Below, in pieces: positions 53,246-61,940 of a stretch of DNA of 64,000 nt. The stretch covers positions 124,001 to 188,000 of the forward strand of contig CAIWHK010000032.1 in assembly GCA_903912525.1 (NCBI GenBank). The letters run 5' to 3'. This stretch comes from an uncultured bacterium (GTDB lineage: Bacteria; Krumholzibacteriota; Krumholzibacteriia; LZORAL124-64-63). Made by a program: the position numbers and the translations under genes. Position 1 is the first letter of the stretch, and each line of letters opens with the position of its first letter. Below the pieces are notes generated by a model. The model searched no databases. It worked only from the letters and a program-made list of their open reading frames with translations, and was not told where the DNA came from.

Positions 53246-53693
53246 GCGGATTCCCGGTCCTTTCGCAGCGGGCCTTGCAGGGCGCACGGCGTCCCGGTCG
53301 CGCCCGGCGCCTCCGCAGCGCGGCTTGAAACGGCGCAAACGGCTTGGACGCTGCAAGATCAGGGCGCGCCGGGGCGGCGTCAAGGGCTGCGGACCGGCGG
53401 CGGCACACTCCATGCAATTCCCAGAGCGACGCTGATGCGTCCGTCCACGTGACAAGGGGCCGCTGCTCGAATCCACAGGCCTGCCGGGCGCCCCCCCCGC
53501 CCGTTGGGCCGGGTCCAGGCGGCCCCTTGATCTTCTTAGCACCTGCCGCGCCAAGTCGTTGAAAACGCTAATCATTGTCACAGTTTTGCGCTTGCATGCC
53601 CCGCACCGGGCCGTAACTTTGCCGCGAACATCCGTTCGCGCGGCCCTTCCGGCCGTCGCCGACCGAAAGCCCACCGTGCCCAAGGAGCTTGCC
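53246..53693. other. Divergent intergenic region folE/nfnA with large stem-loop
   Basis: 448 bases without a convincing gene. A wide inverted repeat is present (next entry) and a C8 run. A weak -24/-12-like sequence (CGGCACA-CTCC-ATGCA, 53401-53416) points to nfnA but would leave a 267-nt leader, so I do not call it. No good sigma-70 promoter is visible. Confidence 0.5.
53453..53529. repeat. 11-bp inverted repeat around a 55-nt loop
   Basis: CAAGGGGCCGC (53453-53463) and GCGGCCCCTTG (53519-53529), with a GC-rich loop containing C8, followed by ATCTTCTT. It could be a leader structure of nfnA, a terminator, or a short mobile-element relic; the sequence alone does not decide. Confidence 0.55.
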
Positions 53694-54557
53694 GTGGGGA
53701 ACAAGATCGTCCGCGTCCAGGAACTGGCGCCGCGCACCCGACTCTTCGAGATCGAGGTGCCGCACATCGCCCAGCGCGGCAAGGCGGGCCAGTTCGTCAT
53801 CCTCCGCGTCAATGACGAGGGCGAGCGCGTGCCGCTGACCCTTGCCAGCCGCGACCCCGGCAAGGGCACCATCACCCTGGTCTTCCAGGAGGTCGGCAAG
53901 ACGACCGAGATGCTCGGTCGCCTCCAGGTCGGGCAGGAGATCCACGACCTGGCGGGCCCGCTCGGCAAGCCGACCGAGATCCCCACCGGCAAGACGGTCG
54001 TCTGCGTGGGCGGCGGCATCGGCAACGCCGTGGTCTGGCCGCAGGTGCAGGCCCTGAAGGAAGCGGGCAACCGCTGCATCGCCATCCTCGGCGCGCGCAC
54101 GAAGGAACTGCTCATCCTCGAACACGAGATCCGCGCGCTGGCCGACGAAACGATCATCACCACCGACGACGGCAGCTACGGCCGCAAGGGCATGGTCACC
54201 CACGCCCTGACCGACCTCATCGAGGGCGGCGAGAAGGTGGACGAGGTCATCACCATCGGCCCGGTCGTGATGATGAAATTCGTCTGCCGCGCCACGCAGC
54301 CCTTCGGCATTCCCACGCAGGCCTCGCTGAACCCGCTCATGGTCGACGGCACGGGCATGTGCGGCGCCTGCCGCGTCACCGTGGGCGGCAAGACGCGCTT
54401 CGCGTGCGTCGAGGGCCCCGAATTCGACGGCCACCAGGTCGACTTCGACGAGTTGATCACGCGGTTGGCCTACTACCAGCCGGAAGAGCGCGCTTCGCTC
54501 GACAGCTACCACCGTTGCCGCCTCGAAGCCGCCGCCGACCGGCTGCAGAACCCGTAG
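53694..54557 (+). CDS. nfnA: NADH-dependent ferredoxin:NADP oxidoreductase, small subunit (NfnA-like)
   Basis: A 287-residue FAD and iron-sulfur subunit of the electron-bifurcating transhydrogenase NfnAB (also named sulfide dehydrogenase beta). An FAD-binding domain with [20 protein letters not shown], the NAD domain [19 protein letters not shown], and the cluster-binding end [31 protein letters not shown]. Start GTG 53694 after AAGGAG. Directly precedes nfnB (10-nt gap). Confidence 0.9.
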   Translation: MGNKIVRVQELAPRTRLFEIEVPHIAQRGKAGQFVILRVNDEGERVPLTLASRDPGKGTITLVFQEVGKTTEMLGRLQVGQEIHDLAGPLGKPTEIPTGKTVVCVGGGIGNAVVWPQVQALKEAGNRCIAILGARTKELLILEHEIRALADETIITTDDGSYGRKGMVTHALTDLIEGGEKVDEVITIGPVVMMKFVCRATQPFGIPTQASLNPLMVDGTGMCGACRVTVGGKTRFACVEGPEFDGHQVDFDELITRLAYYQPEERASLDSYHRCRLEAAADRLQNP

Positions 54558-54567
54558 GAGGACCGCC

Positions 54568-56058
54568 ATGAGCGACGAGAGCCCGAAGCCCAAGAAGGTC
54601 CTCAACAAGTCGAAAGTGAAGACGCCGATGCGCGAGCAGGACGCTGCCGCGCGCATCTTCAACTTCGAAGAGGTGCCCCTCGGCTACAACGAGCAGGAAG
54701 CGACCGTCGAGGCACTGCGCTGCATCGACTGCAAGGACAAGCCCTGCGTGGCCGGCTGCCCGGTCGGCATCGACATTCCCGCCTTCCTGCAACTGGTTGG
54801 CGCAAAGGATTTCGAGGGCGCGCTGCGCAAGATCAAGGAGAAGAACTTCCTGCCGGCGATCTGCGGCCGCGTCTGCCCGCAGGAGGACCAGTGCGAGATG
54901 GTCTGCACGCTGAACCGGCCGGACAAGGGCCGCGAGGCGGGCGGCATCGGTCGCGTCGAGCGCTTCCTGGGCGACTACGCGATGGAGCACAACCTGACCA
55001 TCACGCCGACGGTGGCCCCTTCGACGGGCAAGCGCGTCGCGGTCATCGGCTCGGGCCCGGCCGGCCTGACCGCGGCCAGCGACATGGTGCAGAAGGGCCA
55101 TGCGGTCACGGTCTTCGAGGCCCTGCACAAGCCCGGCGGCGTGCTGTTCTACGGCATCCCCCAGTTCCGCCTGCCGAAGGAAATCCTGATGCGCGAGGTC
55201 TACGGCCTGCGCGACATGGGCGTCGAATTCGTCATGAACTACCCGGTGGGCAAGGCCGAATCGCTCGACAGCATCCGCGAGCGCTTCGACGTCGTGTTCG
55301 TCTCGACGGGCGCGGGCCTGCCCTGGTTCCTCGGGATTCCCGGCGAGAACCTCAACGGCGTCTACAGCGCCAACGAGTTTCTGACGCGCGTGAACCTGAT
55401 GGGCGGGTACAAATTCCCCGACGGCGCGGACACGCCCGTCAAGAAGATCAAGCGCATCGCGGTGATCGGCGCCGGCAACACGGCGATGGACTCGGCGCGC
55501 ACGGCCAAGCGGCTGCAGCCCGAAGTCGTGTACCTGGTCTATCGGCGCAGCCGCCTGGAGATGCCCGCCCGCGTCGAGGAGATCCACCACGCCGAGCAGG
55601 AGGGCGTCGAGTTCAACCTGCTGCACTCGCCGCTGGAACTCGTCAACGACGGCAAGGGCGCTGTCGGCGCGATCCGTTGCCAGGAGATGGAACTGGGCGA
55701 GCCGGATGCCAGCGGGCGCCGCAAGCCTGTGCCCATCGAGGGCAAGGTGCGCGAGTTCGCGGTCGACACCGTGGTCATCGCCATCGGCCAGGGTCCCAAC
55801 CCCCTGCTGACGGCCGACTGCCCCGAACTGACGCGCGACCCGAAGAAGGGCACGATTCTGATCAACGACGTGATGCAGACGAGCCTGCCGAATGTGTTTG
55901 CCGGCGGCGACATCGTCACCGGCGGCGCCACCGTGATCCTGGCCATGGGCCAGGGCCGCGTGGCCGCCGACGCGATGCACCGCTACCTGATGACCGGCGA
56001 CCCGCGCGACCCGTTCGCGACGGCCGGCGGCTCCGGGGTCTGCCCGAACCTGACGTAG
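54568..56058 (+). CDS. nfnB: NfnB-like / glutamate synthase small-subunit family flavoprotein
   Basis: A 496-residue partner of NfnA that holds the bifurcating FAD and two [4Fe-4S] clusters. N-terminal cysteines CIDCKDKPCVAGCPVGIDIP and CGRVCPQEDQCEMVC, then FAD motif VAVIGSGPAGLTAASDM and NADPH motif IAVIGAGNTAMDSARTA. On its own it could be GltD-like, but the small subunit in front argues for NfnAB, which exchanges electrons among NADH, ferredoxin and NADPH. Start ATG with GGAGG. A terminator follows. Confidence 0.93.
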   Translation: MSDESPKPKKVLNKSKVKTPMREQDAAARIFNFEEVPLGYNEQEATVEALRCIDCKDKPCVAGCPVGIDIPAFLQLVGAKDFEGALRKIKEKNFLPAICGRVCPQEDQCEMVCTLNRPDKGREAGGIGRVERFLGDYAMEHNLTITPTVAPSTGKRVAVIGSGPAGLTAASDMVQKGHAVTVFEALHKPGGVLFYGIPQFRLPKEILMREVYGLRDMGVEFVMNYPVGKAESLDSIRERFDVVFVSTGAGLPWFLGIPGENLNGVYSANEFLTRVNLMGGYKFPDGADTPVKKIKRIAVIGAGNTAMDSARTAKRLQPEVVYLVYRRSRLEMPARVEEIHHAEQEGVEFNLLHSPLELVNDGKGAVGAIRCQEMELGEPDASGRRKPVPIEGKVREFAVDTVVIAIGQGPNPLLTADCPELTRDPKKGTILINDVMQTSLPNVFAGGDIVTGGATVILAMGQGRVAADAMHRYLMTGDPRDPFATAGGSGVCPNLT

Positions 56059-56083
56059 TCCGGTTCGCGCGGTCGACGACAAG

Positions 56084-56117
56084 GCCCCCTGCGGCGCACG
56101 CTGCAGGGGGCTTTGCC
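56084..56117 (+). terminator. Terminator after nfnB
   Basis: GCCCCCTGC (56084-56092) and GCAGGGGGC (56103-56111) with TTTGCC after it. A 9-bp stem with a 10-nt loop. Confidence 0.75.
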
Positions 56118-56141
56118 ATGATCAGCGGGGAAGGACGCGCA

Positions 56142-56735
56142 TCAGTCCCCTGCGAGCCCACGCGCCAGTTCCGCCAGCACCGCGGGGTAGAGTTCGCACT
56201 CGGCGGCAAACACGCGCGCAGCGAGGCTGCCCACGTCGTCGTGGGCCAGGACGGGCACGCGCTTCTGCGCGAGGATGCGGCCGCTGTCGTAGCGATCGTC
56301 CACCAGATGCACGGTGCAACCGCTCTCGGTATCGCCGGCCGCGAGCACCGCCTCGTGAACACGGTCGCCGTAGTAGCCCTGTCCCCCGTGCTTCGGCAGC
56401 AATGCGGGGTGGATGTTGACGACAGGTCCGTTGAAGTCTTTCGGCGCCGCGTAAAGGCACAGGTATCCGGCCAGCACAATGATCTGCGGCCGGTGCGGCG
56501 CCAGCCAGGCGTTGATGGCCGCGTTGTGCGTCGCCGTGTCGGGATAGTCGCGCCGGCGGAAGCTGGCGACGGGCAGGCCCGCCTCGCGGGCGACATCGAT
56601 GCCCCGCACGTCCGGGCGACTGGCCACGACGGCGGCGATCTCGAGCGGCAACGTCCCCTGCTCGATGTGCTCGAGGAAGTTCGCAAGCGTGCGCCCGCTG
56701 CCCGACAGGAGAACGGCCGCGCGGACGGGCGTCAC
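56142..56735 (-). CDS. purN: Phosphoribosylglycinamide formyltransferase
   Basis: A 197-residue enzyme of purine synthesis that formylates GAR with 10-formyl-THF. Motifs VLLSGSGRTLANF, LAGYLCLYAAPK, NIHPALLPKHGGQGYYG (His and Gly-rich substrate site) and HLVDDRYDSGRILAQ (catalytic Asp). Start GTG 56735 overlaps the NUDIX stop by 4 bp. Its pathway partner purM is encoded at 60.8 kb. Confidence 0.94.
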   Translation of the reverse strand: MTPVRAAVLLSGSGRTLANFLEHIEQGTLPLEIAAVVASRPDVRGIDVAREAGLPVASFRRRDYPDTATHNAAINAWLAPHRPQIIVLAGYLCLYAAPKDFNGPVVNIHPALLPKHGGQGYYGDRVHEAVLAAGDTESGCTVHLVDDRYDSGRILAQKRVPVLAHDDVGSLAARVFAAECELYPAVLAELARGLAGD

Positions 56736-57268
56736 GGCGTTTCCCCCGCAGTCGCGGCCTGGTCGCGGTGCAGGCGCTCGAGCACGCGGCGATGGGCGGC
56801 GAACGCGATGGGGCCGGGCATCTCGTCGAGCGCGAAGAAGCCGACCTCCTCGGCGTCGTCGCCGGCCAGGAGGTTGCCGCCGGTTTCCTCGGCCGTGTAG
56901 AAGATGACGACCACGGGCGTGTCGGGCGGCAGGACGCCGGACTCGACGGCATACAGCCCGGTCAGTGTGACCTCGAGGCCGGTCTCCTCAAGCGCCTCGC
57001 GGCGCGCCGTTTCGGCCGGGTCCTCGCCCCACTCCATGAATCCCGTCGGGAACGTCCACTCGCCCTGCCTGGGCGCGAAGCGGCGCTTGACCAGGCAGAC
57101 ACGCCCCTCGCGCAGCAGGACGATGCCTGCCGCCGGCGCCGGGTTCAGGTATTGCACGACGCCGCAGGCCGGACACACGGGGCGTTCCTCGCTGCCTTCG
57201 CGCCGGCGCGTCATCTCGGTGCGGCACTGCGGGCACCAGTGCCAGACATGGCGTTCCGAAGGGATCAT
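56732..57268 (-). CDS. NUDIX hydrolase with N-terminal zinc ribbon
   Basis: A 178-residue nucleotide pyrophosphohydrolase. A zinc ribbon (HWCPQCRTEMT ... PVCPACGVV) precedes the Nudix domain, and the Nudix box is complete: GFMEWGEDPAETARREALEE then TGLE. The ribbon resembles NudC-like or ADP-sugar hydrolases, but the substrate is undetermined. Overlaps the lnt stop by one base (TGATG); coupled. Confidence 0.9.
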   Translation of the reverse strand: MIPSERHVWHWCPQCRTEMTRRREGSEERPVCPACGVVQYLNPAPAAGIVLLREGRVCLVKRRFAPRQGEWTFPTGFMEWGEDPAETARREALEETGLEVTLTGLYAVESGVLPPDTPVVVIFYTAEETGGNLLAGDDAEEVGFFALDEMPGPIAFAAHRRVLERLHRDQAATAGETP

Positions 57269-58911
57269 CACGTTCCTTTGCTGGCGCCGGCATCGCGGCG
57301 CGGCCAGGGGCCGAACAGGGCCACCGCCAGCCAGGCAGCGACGAACGCGGCGACCGGCCAGGCGCCCCACCGCACCCATCCCGTGCGGGCAGTGCCGGGC
57401 AAGACCGCCGCGGAAACAGCGCCACGCTGTCCGAGGTCGAGCCAGTCCAGGATGCGGCCATCCTGGTCGCAGATGAAGCTGATGCCGTTGTTGGCGCAAC
57501 GGACGACCGGCACCCCGCACTCGACCGCGCGCAGGCGCGCCAGCCACGCGTGCTGCCGCGGGCCCGCCGTGCGCCCGAACCAGCCGTCGTTCGTGATGAC
57601 GACCAGGCAGCGGCTGCCGCGCCGCACGCTGTCACGCGCCAGCGAGCCGAACACCGACTCGAAGCAGATGAGTCCGCTGAACGGGAACCGCCCGTCGGGC
57701 CGCGTGACGACCATCGCCTGCGGCGGGTCGCCCGGGTCCCACTCCGCCTGCCCCACGTTCAGCTGGCCGAGGAACGGCAGGTAGCGCTGGAAGGGCATCG
57801 CCTCGCCGATGGGCAGCAGGTGGTGCTTCGCGTAGCGGTCGGCGATGATGCCGTCGGGCTGGAACAGGCCGGACGAGTTGTAGAGCCGCATGCGCCCGTC
57901 GGGCGCGCGCTCGCCGTCCGGGAACCCGATGTAGTACCAGGCGCCGGTCTCGCGCACGAGCCGGCGCATCCAGTTGAGGGACGCGGCGTCGAAGCGCATG
58001 TAGCCCGGCAGAGCCGTCTCGGCCCAGACCACGAACTCGGCGCCGGCCGCGGCCTCGCGCGTGGAGAGATTGTGGTACGGGACGCGGCTCGAGTCGATGC
58101 GCGCCGGCTCCCACTTGTCGGCCAGCGCGACGTTCGCCTGCACCGCCGACACCCGCAGGGGCCGGCCGAGCAGCGAGTCGCCGGTCGCCAGGGCCAGCTT
58201 GGCGCCTTCGGGAATCGGCGGCGCCGGGTGGACGCCACTGGCCGCCAGCAGCGCCAGCCATGCCATCGCGGCAGCCGTCGTCAGGGGCCAGCGCGCGGCG
58301 CGCCGCACGGCGCCGGCCTCGCCCGCGCCGCCCAGCCAGGCGACCAGCGTCGCGGCCGCCAGCGCGATGCCGAGCCCCAGCCCCAGCTCGCCCGCGCCCC
58401 GCACCAGCACCATCAGCGGCGTCCCGATCGCGCACGAACCGGTCAGGCACCACGGGAAGCCCATTTCGCCGACGCTGCGGGCCGCCTCCATGGCAATCCA
58501 CAGGGCCGGCATCGCCAGCAGCGCGCGCGTCGGGCCGAGCCGGTCGCGCACGAGTCCGCACGCGCGCCCCCAGGCCAGGGTGAAGACCGCCACGTAGAGG
58601 ATCGTCAGGATGGCCTGGATCGGGACCAGCGCGCGCGTGGGGATGCTCTTGGCGGGGTCCAGAAGGAACATCCAGTAGAGCAGCGTCGACTGGTGGGCCA
58701 GCGCGAAGTACCAGGCCGTCCGCGCCGGGCGCGGCGATTCCAGGACGACGGCCATCAGGATCGCGATGCCGGCCGGCACCAGGACACCCGTCCACGCGTG
58801 CGGCGGGAGGCCGCCGGTGACCATGACGCCGGCGACCAGCGCCAGCCCCGTGGCACGTGAGGGGATTCCGGGACGCCGGAGCCGCGGCAGGGTCGGTTTT
58901 GGGATCTTCAT
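57268..58911 (-). CDS. lnt: Apolipoprotein N-acyltransferase
   Basis: A 547-residue inner-membrane enzyme adding the third acyl chain to lipoproteins; the window's lipoproteins (TlpA-like, LptC, PKD protein) are its likely clients. About eight N-terminal membrane helices (1-230), then a nitrilase domain with catalytic Glu in VWAETALPG (about 298), Lys in YAKHHLLPIGE (about 358) and Cys in LICFESVFG (about 413). A strong hairpin lies upstream. Confidence 0.94.
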   Translation of the reverse strand: MKIPKPTLPRLRRPGIPSRATGLALVAGVMVTGGLPPHAWTGVLVPAGIAILMAVVLESPRPARTAWYFALAHQSTLLYWMFLLDPAKSIPTRALVPIQAILTILYVAVFTLAWGRACGLVRDRLGPTRALLAMPALWIAMEAARSVGEMGFPWCLTGSCAIGTPLMVLVRGAGELGLGLGIALAAATLVAWLGGAGEAGAVRRAARWPLTTAAAMAWLALLAASGVHPAPPIPEGAKLALATGDSLLGRPLRVSAVQANVALADKWEPARIDSSRVPYHNLSTREAAAGAEFVVWAETALPGYMRFDAASLNWMRRLVRETGAWYYIGFPDGERAPDGRMRLYNSSGLFQPDGIIADRYAKHHLLPIGEAMPFQRYLPFLGQLNVGQAEWDPGDPPQAMVVTRPDGRFPFSGLICFESVFGSLARDSVRRGSRCLVVITNDGWFGRTAGPRQHAWLARLRAVECGVPVVRCANNGISFICDQDGRILDWLDLGQRGAVSAAVLPGTARTGWVRWGAWPVAAFVAAWLAVALFGPWPRRDAGASKGT

Positions 58912-58923
58912 CGGCGCAACATA

Positions 58924-58966
58924 CCCCGCGCCCGCGGCCCTGTCCAGACGGGCCGCGGGCGCGGGG
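58924..58966 (-). terminator. Perfect 17-bp hairpin between the sigma-54 activator gene and lnt
   Basis: CCCCGCGCCCGCGGCCC (58924-58940) and GGGCCGCGGGCGCGGGG (58950-58966) with a 9-nt loop. On the minus strand it is followed by TATGTTG rather than a T-run, so it is either an imperfect terminator or a processing or protecting structure just before lnt. Confidence 0.6.
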
Positions 58967-58985
58967 CAGCGTCGTCAACGTGCGG

Positions 58986-60515
58986 TCACGAGGCCCCGCC
59001 CGCGATGAGGTCCACCATCCAGTAGCGGGCGATTTTCTTGTACAGCCCCTGCCGCGAAAGGCCCAGACTGCGGGCAGCGGCGGCCTTGCGGCCGTTGCAG
59101 GCCGCGATCGCCTTGCGGATGAGGTAGCGCTCGAGCAATTCACCGGCCTGGTCCAGCGCGCGCAGCGTGCCAAGGTCCGTGGCCTCCACCAGGTGGGGAT
59201 CGGCGCCCCTCACCTCGCCGGACAGATGCGTCAGGCGGATCACGGCCTCGTCGGGATAGAGGGCCGAAAGGCGTTGGGCCTCGTTCTCGAGTTCGCGCAC
59301 GTTCCCTGGCCAGCGCCAGCGCTGAAGCGCCGAAAGTGCATCCTCGGAAATCCTAATTTTGTCGATGTTTCGACCATTTTTCTTCAGGAAATACGCGAAC
59401 AGCGGCGCGACGTCCTCCGGGCGATGGCGAAGCGGCGGGATCACGATCGCCACGACTTTCAACCGGTAGAAGAGGTCCAGCCGGAAGCGACCGTCGCGGA
59501 TCTCGGCGGTCAGGTCCTTGTGGGTGGCCGACACGAACCGCAGGTCGACCGGGACACTTTTGAGGTCGCCGATCCGCCGGACCTGCCGTTCCTGCATGAC
59601 GCGCAGGAGCTTGATCTGGAGCGCCAGGGGCATGTCCCCGATCTCATCCAGGAAGAACGTCCCGCCGCTGGCCGCCGCGAGCAGCCCCTTCTTTTCGGAC
59701 GCCGCCCCGGTGAAGGCGCCGGCGCGGTGCCCGAAGAGCTCCGACTCGAACAGCGTCTCGGGCAGCGCCGCGCAGTTCTGGGCGATGAACGGCCCCGCCT
59801 GCCGGTCGCTCGCCACGTGCAACGCGTGCGCGATGATCTCCTTGCCGGTGCCGCTCTCGCCGTGCAGCAGCACGTTCACGTCGCTGCGTGCGATGTTGGC
59901 CAACCGCAGGCCCAGACGCACCATCTCGGCGCTGACCCCCACGCAGCCGGGAATGCCCGGCACGGTCGCCGGTCGTGGCAGCGGCACGACCAGGGCCTCT
60001 TTTGCTCCCGAAGCCCCGCCAGGACGCACTGTGGCGTTCGCTGCCGCGACGCGGCCCGGAGCCACTGCCGGCAACGGGAACAGTGTGGGCTGTCCCGGGG
60101 ACTCGCCGGGCAGGGGCCCCTGCGGCTCGAACAGGCCGAGCACCGGCACCAGTCGCGGCACCAGACGCTGGCCCCACAGGAAGATGCCCTCGCGCCAGGG
60201 CTCGGCGGCGTCGAACCAGATCCCCAGGCAGCCGACCACCGCCCCGCGCTGCCGCAGGGGCTCGACCCAGAGGGCGGTGTCCCGTCCGCGACGGATGAGT
60301 TCCTCGCGATCATCAGCCATCGCCCGCAGGAGCGCGCCGAGCGGCGGCTTGCCCGCCAGCCCGTCGCGACGCGCGTTCCCGCAGTCCCAGGTCTTCAGCA
60401 ATTGCAGCGGCGCGGCCGGATCCTGCGCGCTGCGGCGCACGACCCAGACGGCGGCGCCCCGGCCGCCGTGCGGGAACGCGCGCAGTTCCTCGTCCCAGAA
60501 TGCCCGGTGATCCAT
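58986..60515 (-). CDS. Sigma-54-dependent transcriptional activator (bEBP), orphan
   Basis: A 509-residue enhancer-binding protein. The N-terminal 200 residues form a sensory region (GAF-like in feel; no receiver domain), a Pro/Gly-rich linker, then the AAA+ domain with Walker A HGESGTGKEIIAHAL (about 218), the sigma-54 contact loop HRAGAFTGA (about 266), Walker B GGTFFLDEIGDMP, and the arginine-finger region. The C-terminus has a Fis-type helix-turn-helix (AAAARSLGLSRQGLYKKI). No histidine kinase is adjacent, so it senses a ligand or protein. Start ATG with GGAGGAGCC. Candidate own promoter and enhancer lie upstream. Confidence 0.95.
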   Translation of the reverse strand: MDHRAFWDEELRAFPHGGRGAAVWVVRRSAQDPAAPLQLLKTWDCGNARRDGLAGKPPLGALLRAMADDREELIRRGRDTALWVEPLRQRGAVVGCLGIWFDAAEPWREGIFLWGQRLVPRLVPVLGLFEPQGPLPGESPGQPTLFPLPAVAPGRVAAANATVRPGGASGAKEALVVPLPRPATVPGIPGCVGVSAEMVRLGLRLANIARSDVNVLLHGESGTGKEIIAHALHVASDRQAGPFIAQNCAALPETLFESELFGHRAGAFTGAASEKKGLLAAASGGTFFLDEIGDMPLALQIKLLRVMQERQVRRIGDLKSVPVDLRFVSATHKDLTAEIRDGRFRLDLFYRLKVVAIVIPPLRHRPEDVAPLFAYFLKKNGRNIDKIRISEDALSALQRWRWPGNVRELENEAQRLSALYPDEAVIRLTHLSGEVRGADPHLVEATDLGTLRALDQAGELLERYLIRKAIAACNGRKAAAARSLGLSRQGLYKKIARYWMVDLIAGGAS

Positions 60516-60551
60516 GGCTCCTCCCGTCGGGTGGGGGTACGGGACTCCTCA

Positions 60552-60568
60552 GGCACATGCCGTGCCCC
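60552..60568 (-). promoter_or_regulatory. Sigma-54 promoter candidate for the activator gene
   Basis: Minus strand GGGCACG-GCAT-GTGCC; the GGCACG block is exact and GG-N10-GC spacing is right, but the first base, one T of TTGC and the following base differ. Predicted start near 60541, 25 nt before the ATG with its ribosome site well placed. The core is itself a 5-bp palindrome (GGCAC...GTGCC). Confidence 0.5.
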
Positions 60569-60650
60569 GCGGCGAGTGAGCGCTCGGCTGTCTTGCAAGA
60601 AGCGAAGGCAGAGGCATTTGGCGGGACGGAGATCGCGTCGCCACGAACGC

Positions 60651-60715
60651 GTGTCCCATTTCGTGTCCCATCGCCGGGGTTATCCACAAGCGGCGCGGGA
60701 CACCCGATGGGACAC
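60651..60715. promoter_or_regulatory. Four mirrored GTGTCCC sites, candidate enhancer/operator
   Basis: GTGTCCC at 60651-60657 and 60663-60669 (direct, 12-bp period) and the reverse complement GGGACAC at 60697-60703 and 60709-60715 (again 12-bp period). The two pairs mirror each other about position 60683, where TTATCCACA (a DnaA-box match, 60680-60688) lies. Relative to the predicted start site the sites span about -110 to -174, the usual distance for a sigma-54 enhancer. Confidence 0.65.
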
Positions 60716-60759
60716 GCCCAGAGGCGGGTCAGGCGGCCGGGTCGCTGCTGACCCGCATC

Positions 60760-60800
60760 ATCATCAGGGCAGGCTCACATGATCACCAGGGCAGGCTCAC
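60760..60800. repeat. 22-bp tandem duplication across the purM stop codon
   Basis: ATCATCAGGGCAGGCTCAC (60760-60778) recurs at 60782-60800 with one mismatch. The second copy encodes the last residues of PurM on the minus strand and the first copy lies just after its stop, so the gene's 3' end was duplicated. Confidence 0.75.
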
Positions 60801-61796
60801 GCGCTGCTCGCCTGCGCACACCTCGCCGATCAGCCGAGCTTCCACGCCCGGCACGCCGCCGGGATCGCAGTCGGGCGGCGTGATCACGACAAGGCCGATG
60901 CCCATGTTGAACACGCGGTACATCTCGGGCGGGGCCACGCCCCCCAACCGGCTGATGAGGTGGAAGATGGGCAGCGGAGCCCAGGCCGAAGGATCGATGT
61001 GCACGCACAGGCCGTCGGGCACGACGCGCGGGATGTTGTCGTAGAAGCCGCCACCGGTGATGTGCACCAGTCCGTGCACCGCCGCGCGTCCCCAGGCTTC
61101 CCAGATTGCGCGCACGGCCGGCAGGTAGCTGCGGTGGACCGCCAGCAACGCATCGCCGACGGTGGCGCCGCCCAGTTCAACCGGCGCATCGTCGACCCGC
61201 AGGCCGGCGCGATCGAGCAGCACGGCCCGCGCCAGCGAATAGCCGTTCGTGTGCAGGCCGGTACTCGGCAGCCCCCAGACACGATCGCCGGCCTTGATCG
61301 CGCTGCCGTCGATGACATGCTCGGGCAGGACGCGCCCGACGATGGTCCCGGCCAGGTCAAACTCGCCGGCAGCATAAACGCCGGGCATCTCGGCCGTCTC
61401 GCCGCCCAGCAGCGCGCAGCCGTTTTCGCGGCAAGCCTTGGCGAAACCGGCCAGGACCTCGGGCAGGACGGCCTCGTCGAGCTTCGCCGTGGCGAAGTAG
61501 TCCAGGAAGAACAGCGGCTCGGCGCCCTGCACCAGGATGTCGTCGACGCAGTGGTTGACCAGGTCCTGCCCCACGGTGTCATAGCGGCCGCACAGGGAAG
61601 CCACCATCACCTTGGTGCCGACACCGTCGACGCTCGCCACCAGCAGGGGCTCACCCGGCGACGGCTGGAACAGCCCGCCGAAGGCGCCGATCTCGTTGCG
61701 GACGCGCGCGTCCCAGGTCGAGCGGACGTGGTCGCGGCTGCGGGCCAGCGCCCGCGTGGCGGCGTCGATATTGACCCCGCTGTCGGCATACTTCAT
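60783..61796 (-). CDS. purM: Phosphoribosylformylglycinamidine cyclo-ligase (AIR synthetase)
   Basis: A 337-residue ATP-dependent enzyme closing the imidazole ring in purine synthesis. Motifs YADSGVNIDAA (N-terminus), SVDGVGTKVMVA, LVNHCVDDILVQGAEPLFFLDY, LGGETAEMPGVY, STGLHTNGYSL and HITGGGFYDNIPRV are typical of PurM. Start ATG 61796 with AAAGGA upstream. A 22-bp tandem repeat covers its end. Confidence 0.96.
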   Translation of the reverse strand: MKYADSGVNIDAATRALARSRDHVRSTWDARVRNEIGAFGGLFQPSPGEPLLVASVDGVGTKVMVASLCGRYDTVGQDLVNHCVDDILVQGAEPLFFLDYFATAKLDEAVLPEVLAGFAKACRENGCALLGGETAEMPGVYAAGEFDLAGTIVGRVLPEHVIDGSAIKAGDRVWGLPSTGLHTNGYSLARAVLLDRAGLRVDDAPVELGGATVGDALLAVHRSYLPAVRAIWEAWGRAAVHGLVHITGGGFYDNIPRVVPDGLCVHIDPSAWAPLPIFHLISRLGGVAPPEMYRVFNMGIGLVVITPPDCDPGGVPGVEARLIGEVCAGEQRVSLPW

Positions 61797-61940
61797 GGCG
61801 GTCCTTTCGCGGGACACCGGGACACGGGAACAGGGGACCGGTACCTTGGGTCGGGCAGGTGCCGCTGGACGCAGGACCGCCGGCCAGCGGGCATGATAGG
61901 CCCACTCGGCCGGCGGTTCAAGGAGGGTCGGGCGCCGCGT

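Noticed and set aside
53401-53416. CGGCACA-CTCC-ATGCA as a sigma-54 promoter for nfnA
   Set aside because: Three consensus mismatches and a 267-nt leader; mentioned only in the spacer entry.
53453-53529. Calling the stem-loop a MITE
   Set aside because: Only 77 bp with no visible target duplication and no second copy in the window.
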